64,000 nucleotides of DNA, taken from NCBI RefSeq assembly GCF_904848665.1, contig NZ_CAJHCQ010000015.1:62001-126000 (forward strand). Reading direction: 5' to 3'. The translations under genes and the position numbers were made by a program. This stretch comes from Paraburkholderia hiiakae (lineage in GTDB: Bacteria; Pseudomonadota; Gammaproteobacteria; Burkholderiales; Burkholderiaceae). The notes below the pieces were generated by a model. That model did not search any database. It saw nothing but the letters and a program-made list of their open reading frames with translations, and was not told the DNA's origin. Positions 52,405-61,760 of the stretch are shown here, in pieces. Positions within the stretch are counted from its first letter, which is position 1; every line of letters starts with the position of its first letter.

Positions 52405-53496
52405 ATGCAAATGCGCAAGATTCCCGTCACGATCGTGACGGGCTTTCTCGGCAGCGGTAAAACCACGCTGCTGCGTCACATTCTTCAGCACGCAGGCGGT
52501 TTGCGCGTTGCGGTCATCGTCAACGAATTCGGCGAACTCGGTATCGACGGCGAAATTCTGCGCGGCTGCGGTATTGGCTGCGACGAGAACGGCAACGAAA
52601 CGCAAGGCCAGCTCTACGAACTCGCGAACGGGTGCCTGTGCTGCACCGTGCAGGAAGAGTTCTTCCCGGTGATGGAGAAACTGCTCGAGCGCCGCGACGA
52701 CATCGATCACGTGCTGATCGAGACCTCGGGTCTTGCGCTGCCCAAGCCGCTCGTGCAGGCGTTCAACTGGCCGTCGATCCGCAATGCGTTCACCGTCGAT
52801 GCGGTCGTGACCGTCGTGGACGGCCCTGCCGCCGCGAGCGGCCAGTTCGCTGAAAACCCGCAGGCCGTGGACGCGCAGCGCCGCGCCGACCCGAATCTCG
52901 ATCACGAATCGCCGCTGCACGAGCTGTTCGAAGACCAGCTTTCGGCTGCCGATCTCGTCATTCTCAACAAGACCGATCTGCTCGACGAAGCGGGCCAGGA
53001 CGCGCTCATCGCCGAGCTGCGCGAAGAGTTGCCGCCGCAGGTAAAGATCGTGCGCGCGCAGCACGGCAAGCTCGATCTGCATACCTTGCTCGGGCTCGAA
53101 GCGGCCTCCGAGGAGAGCATTCATCTTCGTCACGACCATCACGGTTCCGCTGACGATGCCGATCATCATCATGACGAGTTCGACTCGGTCGTGGTGTCGG
53201 GCGCGGCCGCTTCGCGCGAGACCGTGATCGAAGCGCTGCAACAACTCGTCGATGCGCACACGATCTATCGCGTGAAGGGTTTCGCCGCGCTGCCGGGCGC
53301 GCCGATGCGTCTCGTGATTCAAGGTGTAGGCCGCCGCTTCGACAGCTATTTCGACCGCCGCTGGAACGCGCAGGAAAGCGCGGCGCAGCCGCTTGCGAGC
53401 CGCTTCGTCCTGATTGGCGCAGACCTCGATGGCGCGACGCTGCAAGCGGCATTCGATACTGCATTGGCGAACCTGCAGACCGCGGGCGCGAAGTGA
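52405..53496 (+). CDS. cobW: CobW-family GTPase
   Basis: The protein has 363 residues of the COG0523 G3E GTPases. The P-loop is GFLGSGKTTLLRH; the metal-binding CLCC lies in ELANGCLCCTVQEEF; NKTDLL is the guanine-specificity motif. A His-rich loop (HLRHDHHGSADDADHHHDEF) can hold metal. CobW proteins deliver cobalt for cobalamin synthesis; here it is first in the riboswitch-led operon, 27 bp before cobN. Confidence 0.93.
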   Translation: MQMRKIPVTIVTGFLGSGKTTLLRHILQHAGGLRVAVIVNEFGELGIDGEILRGCGIGCDENGNETQGQLYELANGCLCCTVQEEFFPVMEKLLERRDDIDHVLIETSGLALPKPLVQAFNWPSIRNAFTVDAVVTVVDGPAAASGQFAENPQAVDAQRRADPNLDHESPLHELFEDQLSAADLVILNKTDLLDEAGQDALIAELREELPPQVKIVRAQHGKLDLHTLLGLEAASEESIHLRHDHHGSADDADHHHDEFDSVVVSGAAASRETVIEALQQLVDAHTIYRVKGFAALPGAPMRLVIQGVGRRFDSYFDRRWNAQESAAQPLASRFVLIGADLDGATLQAAFDTALANLQTAGAK

Positions 53497-53523
53497 ACGC
53501 GTCCAGCTAGACGAGGCCGTACC

Positions 53524-56500
53524 ATGCATTTGCTGCGCACCACGCCGGGCGGTTTCGTCGACGACACGCAGGGCGTTATCCGTATCGACCAGCAGCCCGC
53601 CGAAATCGTCGTCCTCAGTTCGGCGGACACGACGCTCGCGCTGCTGGCGAGCGTCGTGCCGCGCTTGCCAGCAGGATTTCCGGGCGTGCGGCTCGCGAAC
53701 GTCACCTACCTGCGCCAGCCCGCATCCGTGGACTTCTACGTCGAAGACGTGTTGCAGCACGCGCATGTGGTGGTGGTCGATCATCTGGGCGGCGAGACGT
53801 ACTGGCCTTACGGTATCGAGCAGGTCGTCTCGCTCGCGCAGCGCCGCGGGCAACTGCTCGCGATGTTTTCGGGCGACTTGCAGGAAGACCCCAATCTCAT
53901 CGCCAGGAGCCGCGCCGAGCCCGAGTTTTGCCGCCTGCTTTGGCGTTATCTGCGCGAAGGCGGTGCGGCGAACGCCGAATCGTTTCTACGCGCGCTCGCG
54001 TGGCGCGCATTCGATTGGGGCAGCGAGCCGGCGCCGCCCGTCGCGCTGCCGGCCGCCGCGCTTTATTGCCCGCAGCGCGATGTAGCGACCATCGACGAAT
54101 GGCGCGCGCGCTGGCAACCCGGCGCGCCCGTTGTCGCGCTGCTGTTTTACAAGGCGCATTTGCAGGCCGCGAACACGGCCGCCTTCGATGCCCTCATTTC
54201 CGCACTGCTAGCGCGTGGCATGAACCCGCTGCCGCTTGCGATCACCTCGCTCAAGGACGCGTTGAGCCGCGACGTGCTCGATCAACTGGCGGCCGAGCAC
54301 GATGTCTCGCTCGTGCTGAACACCACGGCATTTGCAGCGTCGTCGCTGGACGACCCCGAGCCGCTTGCGCTCGCCGGCGACGCGCCCGTGCTCCAGGTGA
54401 TCCTGAGCGGCGGCAACCGCGACGACTGGGTCAAGGACAATCATGGCCTGAACTCACGCGACATCGCCATGCATATCGCGCTGCCCGAGGTGGACGGTCG
54501 CGTGATTACACGCGCGATCAGTTTCAAGGGCCTCGCGTACCACTGCAAAGCGACGCAAGTCGATGTCGTGCGTTATCAGCCCGACCTGGAACGCGTGGCT
54601 TTCGTTGCCGAACTCGCGCGCCGCTGGTGCCGTGTGCGCAGCCTGCCCAATGAAGAGAAAAAGCTCGCGCTCGTGCTCGCGAACTATCCGATGAGCGAAG
54701 CGCGCATTGGCAACGGCGTGGGGCTCGACACGCCGGCCTCGGTGGTCGGCATCCTGCGCATGCTCCGCGACGAAGGCTACCGCGTAGCCGATCTGCCCGA
54801 AGACGGCGACGCGCTCATGCGCATCCTCACGCAGGGCGTGACGAACGATCCCGACACGCGCGCGCTGCGCCCCGCGTGGCAGAGCCTTTCGCTCGACGAC
54901 TACCGCGCGCGCTTCTCGCAGTTGCCCGCCGAGGCGCAAAACGCGCTGATCGCGCGGTGGGGCGCGCCGGAAGAGGACCCCACGGTGCGGCGCGGCCGCT
55001 TCATGATCGCGGGCTGGCGCTGCGGCCAGGTTTTCGTGGGCATCCAGCCTTCGCGCTCGCGCGGCGACGACACTTACGCGAACTACCACGACGCCGAACT
55101 GGTGCCGCCGCACGCGTACCTCGCGTTTTACTTCTGGCTGCGCGAAACGTTCGGCATCGACGCCATCGCGCACGTGGGCAAGCACGGCAATCTGGAGTGG
55201 CTGCCGGGCAAGAGCGTGGCGCTTGCCGACACCTGCTGGCCCGACATGGCGCTCGGGCCGCTGCCGCATCTGTATCCGTTCATCGTCAACGATCCGGGCG
55301 AGGGGAGCCAGGCCAAGCGCCGCGCCCAGGCCGTGATCGTCGATCACCTGATGCCGCCGCTCACGCGCGCCGAAAACTATGGGCCGCTGCAAGACCTCGA
55401 ACGTCAGGTCGATGAGTATTACGAAGCATTGATGGTGGACCCGCGCCGCGCGAAGCTGCTGCGCAAGACCATACTCGCGACCATCATCGAGCATCGGCTG
55501 CACGAAGAATTGAGCGTCGCCGCGCCAGAGGATCAGGCTGGCGAAGACGCACTCCTCACGCGCGCCGACGCCTACCTCTGCGAACTGAAGGAAGCGCAAA
55601 TTCGCGATGGCCTGCACACGTTCGGCGAATCGCCGCAGGGCCAGCAGCGTTGCGATACGCTGCTCGCGCTCGGGCGTTATGCCTGCGGGAACGGGCAGGG
55701 CGCGAACGCGGGCCTCATCGATGCGATCGCGCGCGACCTGCGCATCGATCACCTGGTCGATCCGGCCACGGCGGATTGGGCTGCGCCGTGGGATGGCCCG
55801 CGTCCACCGCTGCTCGCGAGCGTGAGCGATACACCATGGCGCCATGCGGGCGACACGCGCGAACGCCTGGAAATGCTCGCGGCCGTGCTGATCGAACGCA
55901 TCTGCTCAGGCGAACGAAACGATGCGACGGCTCAATCGCTGCCGCATGCAGCCCAGGTGCTCGCACGCCTGCACGGCGACGTGCTGCCGCGCCTCGATGC
56001 CTGTGGCCCGGAAGAAATGCGCCAGCTGCGCCGTGGTTTCGAAGGCCGTTTCGTGCCGCCGGGCCCGAGCGGTTCGCCTTCGCGCGGCCGTCCCGATGTG
56101 TTGCCCACGGGGCGCAACTTCTACTCCGTCGATACGCGCGCCATCCCCACGCAAGCCGCGTGGGCGCTCGGCATGAAATCGGCGCAGCAACTCATCGAGC
56201 GTCATTTGCAGGAGCACGGCGATTACCCGCGCGCCGTGGGGCTTTCGGTCTGGGGCACCGCGACGATGCGCACCGGCGGCGACGATATCGCCCAGGCGTT
56301 CGCGCTGATCGGCGTACGTCCGAAGTGGGCGGCGGGCAGCCAGCGCGTGACCGACTTCGAGATCATGCCGGTCGAGGCGCTGGACCGGCCGCGCATCGAC
56401 GTGACGCTGCGCGTGTCGGGCTTCTTCCGCGACGCGTTCCCGAACGTGATGCATCTGTTCGACGCAGCGGTGCAGGCCGTGGTCGGTCTCGACGAACCGG

Positions 56501-57318
56501 AGCACCAGAACCCGCTGCGTGCCCGTGTGCTGCGCGAGCGCGACGCGCTGGTCGCAAACGGCATGGCCGCCGACGAGGCGCGCCGCCGCGCGCTCTGGCG
56601 CGTGTTCAGCGCGCGTCCCGGCGCCTACGGCGCGGGCCTGCAGTCGATGATCGACCATCACCAGTGGCAAACCGACGCCGATCTCGCGAACGCATACCGG
56701 GCGTGGGGCGGCTACGCCTACGCGCAAAAGAGCGCGGGCGATGAGGCGAGCGATGCATTCCGTACGCGTCTCGCGACGCTCGACGTCGTGCTGCAGAACC
56801 AGGACAACCGCGAACACGACCTGCTCGACTCGAACGACTACTACCAGTTCCAGGGCGGCATGGCCGCGGCGGCGCGTCATTTTTCGCAGGCGCAGCCGGC
56901 GCTCTATCACGCGGACCACAGCAACCCCGCGGCGCCGCGCATTCGACCGCTCCACGAGGAGATCGCGCGCGTGATCCGCTCGCGCGTGGTGAACCCGAAG
57001 TGGATCGACGGCGTGAAGCGCCACGGCTACAAGGGCGCGGCGGAAATGGCGGCAACAGTCGATTATCTGTTTGGGTACGACGCGACCGCGCGCGTGGTGG
57101 GCGATCATCAGTACGGTCTCGTCGCGAACGCCTATGTGCACGACGACGACACGCGCGCCTTCATGCAGCGCCACAATCCGCACGCGCTGCACGCCGTGTG
57201 CGAGCGTCTGCTCGAAGCGATCCAGCGCGGCCTTTGGCAGGAGCCGGGCGAGCATCGCGCGCAACTCGAACACCGTCTGCTCGAAGCCGGGCAGCATCTG
57301 GAAGGATCAGGACCATGA
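53524..57318 (+). CDS. cobN: Cobaltochelatase subunit CobN
   Basis: The protein has 1264 residues, the expected length for CobN/BchH-type large subunits. Landmarks are SAKSTLAL-like substrate-binding regions and HVGKHGNLEWLPGKSVAL, PTGRNFYSVDTRAIPT and LSVWGTATMRTGGDD. It binds hydrogenobyrinate a,c-diamide and cobalt. Its stop overlaps the next gene start by 4 bp. The partner subunits encoded here are of the BchI/BchD type, not CobS/CobT. Confidence 0.95.
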   Translation: MHLLRTTPGGFVDDTQGVIRIDQQPAEIVVLSSADTTLALLASVVPRLPAGFPGVRLANVTYLRQPASVDFYVEDVLQHAHVVVVDHLGGETYWPYGIEQVVSLAQRRGQLLAMFSGDLQEDPNLIARSRAEPEFCRLLWRYLREGGAANAESFLRALAWRAFDWGSEPAPPVALPAAALYCPQRDVATIDEWRARWQPGAPVVALLFYKAHLQAANTAAFDALISALLARGMNPLPLAITSLKDALSRDVLDQLAAEHDVSLVLNTTAFAASSLDDPEPLALAGDAPVLQVILSGGNRDDWVKDNHGLNSRDIAMHIALPEVDGRVITRAISFKGLAYHCKATQVDVVRYQPDLERVAFVAELARRWCRVRSLPNEEKKLALVLANYPMSEARIGNGVGLDTPASVVGILRMLRDEGYRVADLPEDGDALMRILTQGVTNDPDTRALRPAWQSLSLDDYRARFSQLPAEAQNALIARWGAPEEDPTVRRGRFMIAGWRCGQVFVGIQPSRSRGDDTYANYHDAELVPPHAYLAFYFWLRETFGIDAIAHVGKHGNLEWLPGKSVALADTCWPDMALGPLPHLYPFIVNDPGEGSQAKRRAQAVIVDHLMPPLTRAENYGPLQDLERQVDEYYEALMVDPRRAKLLRKTILATIIEHRLHEELSVAAPEDQAGEDALLTRADAYLCELKEAQIRDGLHTFGESPQGQQRCDTLLALGRYACGNGQGANAGLIDAIARDLRIDHLVDPATADWAAPWDGPRPPLLASVSDTPWRHAGDTRERLEMLAAVLIERICSGERNDATAQSLPHAAQVLARLHGDVLPRLDACGPEEMRQLRRGFEGRFVPPGPSGSPSRGRPDVLPTGRNFYSVDTRAIPTQAAWALGMKSAQQLIERHLQEHGDYPRAVGLSVWGTATMRTGGDDIAQAFALIGVRPKWAAGSQRVTDFEIMPVEALDRPRIDVTLRVSGFFRDAFPNVMHLFDAAVQAVVGLDEPEHQNPLRARVLRERDALVANGMAADEARRRALWRVFSARPGAYGAGLQSMIDHHQWQTDADLANAYRAWGGYAYAQKSAGDEASDAFRTRLATLDVVLQNQDNREHDLLDSNDYYQFQGGMAAAARHFSQAQPALYHADHSNPAAPRIRPLHEEIARVIRSRVVNPKWIDGVKRHGYKGAAEMAATVDYLFGYDATARVVGDHQYGLVANAYVHDDDTRAFMQRHNPHALHAVCERLLEAIQRGLWQEPGEHRAQLEHRLLEAGQHLEGSGP

Positions 57319-58352
57319 GCGCTGCCGCCACGCGTCCCGCGTTTCCCTTTACCGCGCTGGTCGGCCAGGCGCCGTTGCAGCGCGCGCTGCTGCTCGCGGC
57401 CATCGACCCCGCGATCGGCGGCGTGCTCGTGAGCGGGCCGCGCGGCACCGCGAAATCCACGGCGGCGCGCGCGCTTGCGGCGCTACTGCCGGAAGGCGCG
57501 TTCGTCACGCTGCCGCTTGGCGCGAGCGAGGACAAGCTGATCGGCACGCTCGACCTCGAAGCGGCGTTGCGCGAGAGCGCGGTGCGCTTCGCGCCCGGGC
57601 TGCTCGCGCGCGCCCACGGCGGCGTGCTTTACGTGGACGAAGTGAACCTGCTGCCCGATGCGCTCGTCGACGTGCTGCTCGACGCGGCGGCAAGCGGCGT
57701 GAACACCGTGGAGCGCGATGGCGTCTCGCACTCGCACGACGCGCACTTCGTGCTGGTGGGCACGATGAATCCCGAAGAAGGCGAGTTGCGTCCGCAACTG
57801 CTCGACCGCTTTGGCTTGATGGTCGAACTCGGCACGCCCTATGACGCGGCGCAGCGGCAACGCATCGTCAAGGCGCGTCTTGCGTTCGACGCCGATCCTC
57901 AGGCGTTTTGCGCGGCGCGCGAGACCGCGCAGCGCGCGCTCGCGCAGCGCATCGCGGCGGCGCGCGACACGCTCGCCAAACTCGCATGGAGCGATGCCGT
58001 GCACGAGCGCGCGGCGCAACGTTGCATTGAAGCGGCGGTCGACGGCTTGCGCGCCGACCTTGTGATGCTGCGTGCGGCGCGAGCGCTCGCCGCGTTCGAA
58101 GGCGCGGATGCCGTGACCCCGGAACATGTCGATGAGGTCGCGGATTGCGTGCTCGCGCATCGGCGGCACGCCATGCCGCAGCGCTCCGATGCGTCGTCCG
58201 CCACCGAGCCGCAGCCGGCTGCGTCCACATCCAGGCGCGAAGAAAAGCACACCGAAAGAACGTCGGATGCCGATTGGGGCGAGTTGCCGCCTGAACCCGT
58301 CGCCGCGAAGGCGGTGAAGGGCGTGATCCCGCTGCCCGCAAAAAAACGCTGA
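57315..58352 (+). CDS. ChlI/BchI-like AAA+ chelatase subunit
   Basis: The protein has 345 residues. Walker A is GPRGTAKSTAARAL, Walker B GGVLYVDEVNLL, and the chelatase insertion GTMNPEEGELRPQLLDRFGLMVEL follows. It powers cobalt insertion together with CobN. It has an unusual acidic/basic C-terminal extension of about 70 residues that may link to the VWA partner. The start overlaps the cobN stop. Confidence 0.9.
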   Translation: MSAAATRPAFPFTALVGQAPLQRALLLAAIDPAIGGVLVSGPRGTAKSTAARALAALLPEGAFVTLPLGASEDKLIGTLDLEAALRESAVRFAPGLLARAHGGVLYVDEVNLLPDALVDVLLDAAASGVNTVERDGVSHSHDAHFVLVGTMNPEEGELRPQLLDRFGLMVELGTPYDAAQRQRIVKARLAFDADPQAFCAARETAQRALAQRIAAARDTLAKLAWSDAVHERAAQRCIEAAVDGLRADLVMLRAARALAAFEGADAVTPEHVDEVADCVLAHRRHAMPQRSDASSATEPQPAASTSRREEKHTERTSDADWGELPPEPVAAKAVKGVIPLPAKKR

Positions 58353-59017
58353 CCCGTCGGGCACAGGCCGCCGCCTTCGCACAGGGCGGCGCTCGACGGC
58401 GAGAAGGCCCGGGGCGCGGTCCCGCGCAAGTCGCAAAGCATGGTGAGCGCATCGCCTGGCCGCCCACGCTCGCGGCCAAACGCGCTGGATCGTTGCAAGC
58501 GCAACATTTTCGCTTCGCCAAACGCAAGACGGGCTCCGGCGCGCTCCATTGCTTCGTGCTGGACTGCTCGGCCTCCATGCTCGCGCGCGGCCAGCTCGCG
58601 CTCGCCAAGGGTTTGTTGATCGCGCTGTTCGACCGCGCCCGCGCCGAACGCGTGGAAGTGGCGTTGATCGCCTTCGGCGGCGCGGGTGCCGAACTGCGTT
58701 TCGGGCCTGCGGTGCCGCGCTGGTGGAACGAGCGCTGGATCGAGCCTATCGGCGGGGGGGGCGGCACGCCGCTCGAAGCGGGCATCGACCGCGCGGCGCG
58801 CGTGCTGGAGACGGCGGCGCGCCGCGACCCGGCGCGCGTGCGCCATCTCTGGCTTTTCAGTGACGGCCGCACGACGCAGTGGCCTGCCCGTCCTGACTCT
58901 GCCGATCACGTCACGGTGATCGATTGCGAACTTGGCGCGCTGCGTGTGGGGCGCTGCGAGGCGCTCGCGCAGGCATGGGCCGGCGATTGCCTGGACGCTC
59001 AGGCGCTGCTCGCGTGA
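58349..59017 (+). CDS. VWA-domain (ChlD-like) chelatase subunit, probable CTG start
   Basis: The protein has about 222 residues. The VWA core has the MIDAS DxSxS in FVLDCSASM and a Thr loop GGGGGTPLEAGI. A ChlD-like linker (GERIAWPPTLAAKRAGSLQAQHFRF) precedes it and is plainly coding, but no ATG, GTG or TTG occurs in frame until 58493, inside the fold. The frame opens at a CTG (58349) that overlaps the preceding stop as CTGA, like the ATGA overlaps of its neighbours. It would complete an N/I/D cobaltochelatase. Confidence 0.75.
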   Translation: MTRRAQAAAFAQGGARRREGPGRGPAQVAKHGERIAWPPTLAAKRAGSLQAQHFRFAKRKTGSGALHCFVLDCSASMLARGQLALAKGLLIALFDRARAERVEVALIAFGGAGAELRFGPAVPRWWNERWIEPIGGGGGTPLEAGIDRAARVLETAARRDPARVRHLWLFSDGRTTQWPARPDSADHVTVIDCELGALRVGRCEALAQAWAGDCLDAQALLA

Positions 59018-59024
59018 GCCGGTG

Positions 59025-59975
59025 CTAGCGCATGCTGCTGGTCCAGGACAGCACGTCGTCCTGACGATCGAACACGTAGACTTTCATTGCCATCCGTTCT
59101 GCGGGCGTGAGGCGGTCGAGTTCGAGACCGAGCGTTGCTTGCGCGCCCGTTTCCGCTTGCACGTTGCGGATGACCGCAGTGGTTTCGATCGCCGTATCGT
59201 TGTCGCCCGAACGTAACTGGAATGCCACGCGCAGCCGCTCGCCAACCTTGCCGAGCGCCCACGCCGCGCTCACCGAAAGCCCGAGCGCGCTGAGGCCGCG
59301 TGCGAGCGCCACGCCGTCATAACCCGCGCCTTCCTCGCCGATGCCATAGCGCACCGGAAATTGCGCGCGCACGCGAATCGAGCGGCGCTCGCGCAGGCGG
59401 CGGAGGTTGGCGGGCTTCGAAAGCACGAGGTAGTCGAGCGGCGCGTGGCTGAGCGCATGCACGGTGCATACGAAGCGATAGACGGCCTGGCTCGCGATCG
59501 CGACGATCTCCACGTTTTCGCCCGGCGTGATGTCGATGGGGCGGCCATCGACATAAGGTGTCGTCACGAAAAACGCGTCGTTCGGCGCGAAGCCGATCAG
59601 GCGGCACGGGTGCATGGGCGCGCCGCTCGCACCCATCTCCGGGCGCAGGCCCATCAGCGCGCCGATGTTCAGATGCATATCGCGCGTGGTGGCGACCGCC
59701 TCGCCGCCATTGGCCGTGGCCGTCGCGCTTTGCGGTGCAACTGCGGGCCTTCCTGCGTCGCCGCGATGCGGCGCGAAGTGCTGGAACAGAAAGTCGCGTT
59801 CCGCTGCGCCCACCAGCACCGAGCCGGCATCGAGCAGCAGGGCGCCGTCGCGATCGACGACAGGCCAGGCGAGCGGCTCGCCTACCGGCACGGCGTCCGG
59901 CGTGAGCGGGGCGGCTTCGATCGCGGTCGCGGCGTCGGCGGCTTCGGCTCGAGCTTCAGTGGTCAGATTGGTCAT
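59025..59975 (-). CDS. YcgR-like flagellar brake/PilZ-domain protein
   Basis: The protein has 316 residues. The N-terminal half resembles a YcgR-type domain; the C-terminal part has the PilZ RxxxR motif (RRSIRVRAQFPVRY). The second PilZ motif, (D/N)xSxxG, reads GLSALG, where the first residue is lost, so c-di-GMP affinity may be reduced. It may act on flagellar motors or polysaccharide synthesis. It is divergent from the diguanylate cyclase gene. Confidence 0.78.
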   Translation of the reverse strand: MTNLTTEARAEAADAATAIEAAPLTPDAVPVGEPLAWPVVDRDGALLLDAGSVLVGAAERDFLFQHFAPHRGDAGRPAVAPQSATATANGGEAVATTRDMHLNIGALMGLRPEMGASGAPMHPCRLIGFAPNDAFFVTTPYVDGRPIDITPGENVEIVAIASQAVYRFVCTVHALSHAPLDYLVLSKPANLRRLRERRSIRVRAQFPVRYGIGEEGAGYDGVALARGLSALGLSVSAAWALGKVGERLRVAFQLRSGDNDTAIETTAVIRNVQAETGAQATLGLELDRLTPAERMAMKVYVFDRQDDVLSWTSSMR

Positions 59976-60178
59976 CGGCGCAACGTGGTCGGTGAGCGGT
60001 TCGCGTCGCGAATCGACTTCGCGGGTTTACCTGGTTTACGGCGCTGCGGCAGGGAAATTGAGTGCGTGCCGAGATTCGAAGGCGATTTCGGCAGCGGCAG
60101 TATGATGAATCCTGAATGCAATCTGTAATCGGCGGCAGACGTAGCAAGCCAAACGTGCGGAGCAAGAGGAAACGCCTC

Positions 60179-61750
60179 ATGAAGCTCTGGAAACGATGTT
60201 TGCGAATCGCGCGTCAATGGCATCGGGCGCTCGTGCAGTGGGTCGGAAGCCATCCGTTCATCGTCGGCACGATGGGCTCGCTCGTCGGCGCGGCCATCGT
60301 GGCCATCGTGCTGGTGGGGTTGATGCAGCAGCGCACGCAGGCCATCGTTAGCACGCAGCACAATTCGGCCGCACTTGTCTCGTTGATGTCGAACGACCTC
60401 GAGGCGAATTTCGGCATCTACGACCTACTGCTGCTCGATGCCGCCGATAGCGCTCGCGACCCGCGCACGCAAAGCCTGCCGCCCGACATCCGCCGCAAGC
60501 TGCTGTTCGGCCGCGTGGCGGCCGGCGCTTATCTGGACGACGCGTTCTACGTCGACGCGAGCGGCCATATCGTCGAATCGCAGGACGGCCGCGCGCATCC
60601 AGGCATCAATCTCGCAGACCGGGACTATTTCACGGTGCAGCAGGAGCGCTCGGTCGGCATGTATATTTCGGACCCGATTCGCTCGCGTGCGCGCGAAGGC
60701 CACTATTCGATTGCGCTCTCGCGCCGCGTGACTGAGCACGACGGTTCGTTTGGCGGCATCGTGCTGCTCACGCTACGGCTCGCGTACTTTCAGCAACTGT
60801 TCGATCGGATCGACGTCGACCCCAAGGGCAGCGCGTTCATCATGCTGAACGACGGGACCATGCTCGCGCACCGCCCTTATTCGGACTACGAAGTGGGTGC
60901 GCAAACCGGCGAACTGGATTACGTCCAGCCGATGCTGAAAACGAGTGACGGATCGTTCATCGCCGCGGGCGAAGACGACAAGGTCGAGCGCATCTATACG
61001 TTCAAGCGCGTTCCGCACACGTCGCTCATCGCGGTCGTCGCGCCTTCCGTGGACGGCGCGCTCGCCGCATGGCACAACCGTCTGCGGATCTATGCGCCGA
61101 TGGCGTTGATCTTCGGCGTGCTCATCGCCGCCTCGTCGTGGCTGCTTGCACTTTCGATGCGCGCGCGGCTCGCCACGCAAAAGGAATTCGAACGTCTCGC
61201 GGTCACCGACGCGCTCACGAGCCTCTACAACCGGCGAGCGCTCGACCTGCGTATCGAAAGCGAATGGCAGCATGCGCAACGCGCGGGCGAACCGCTTTCG
61301 GTGCTCTTCGTCGACATCGACAAGTTCAAGCTGTTCAACGACTTCTACGGGCACGCGGAAGGCGATAAAGTGCTCGCCGCCGTGGCCCACGCGATACGCG
61401 AGGCCTGCCGCCGAACGACGGACATGGTCGCGCGCTACGGCGGCGAGGAGTTCGCCGTGGTCCTGCCGGCCACGCCTTTCGATGACGCCGCGAAAATCGC
61501 AGAAGGGGTGCGGCAGCAAGTGGCGGCACTGGGCATCGTGCACGAGCACAGCGAATACGGCACGCTGACCGTGAGCATTGGCTGCGCCACCTGCGTGCCG
61601 CGCGAGCGCACGGGCGCGCAGGCGCTGCTGCGCGCCGCCGACGCGCAGCTTTACGCGGCGAAGCAGGCGGGGCGCAACCAGGTGAAGGCGCGCGAATTCG
61701 AGGGCGCGCCACCCGACCCGCGCGACTCGCTACCCACCTTGAAGGCGTGA
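60179..61750 (+). CDS. Diguanylate cyclase with periplasmic dCACHE-like sensor
   Basis: The protein has 523 residues. Transmembrane helices lie near 28-50 and about 305-328, and the segment between them looks like a periplasmic Cache domain (LADRDYFTVQQERSVGMYIS). The GGDEF domain has the RYGGEEF active site and an I-site RTTD five residues upstream for feedback. It makes c-di-GMP in response to an external ligand. An AAGAGGA site supports the ATG at 60179. It is divergent from the PilZ-type gene. Confidence 0.9.
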   Translation: MKLWKRCLRIARQWHRALVQWVGSHPFIVGTMGSLVGAAIVAIVLVGLMQQRTQAIVSTQHNSAALVSLMSNDLEANFGIYDLLLLDAADSARDPRTQSLPPDIRRKLLFGRVAAGAYLDDAFYVDASGHIVESQDGRAHPGINLADRDYFTVQQERSVGMYISDPIRSRAREGHYSIALSRRVTEHDGSFGGIVLLTLRLAYFQQLFDRIDVDPKGSAFIMLNDGTMLAHRPYSDYEVGAQTGELDYVQPMLKTSDGSFIAAGEDDKVERIYTFKRVPHTSLIAVVAPSVDGALAAWHNRLRIYAPMALIFGVLIAASSWLLALSMRARLATQKEFERLAVTDALTSLYNRRALDLRIESEWQHAQRAGEPLSVLFVDIDKFKLFNDFYGHAEGDKVLAAVAHAIREACRRTTDMVARYGGEEFAVVLPATPFDDAAKIAEGVRQQVAALGIVHEHSEYGTLTVSIGCATCVPRERTGAQALLRAADAQLYAAKQAGRNQVKAREFEGAPPDPRDSLPTLKA

Positions 61751-61760
61751 GGGTGCGTTT

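Noticed and set aside
51876..52460. 194-residue frame over the cobalamin riboswitch
   Set aside because: The region is a structured RNA leader with conserved B12 elements; the frame has no family and its start lies outside the leader.
54454..57297. Two long minus-strand frames under cobN
   Set aside because: cobN motifs on the plus strand are unambiguous; the antisense frames are Arg/His rich.
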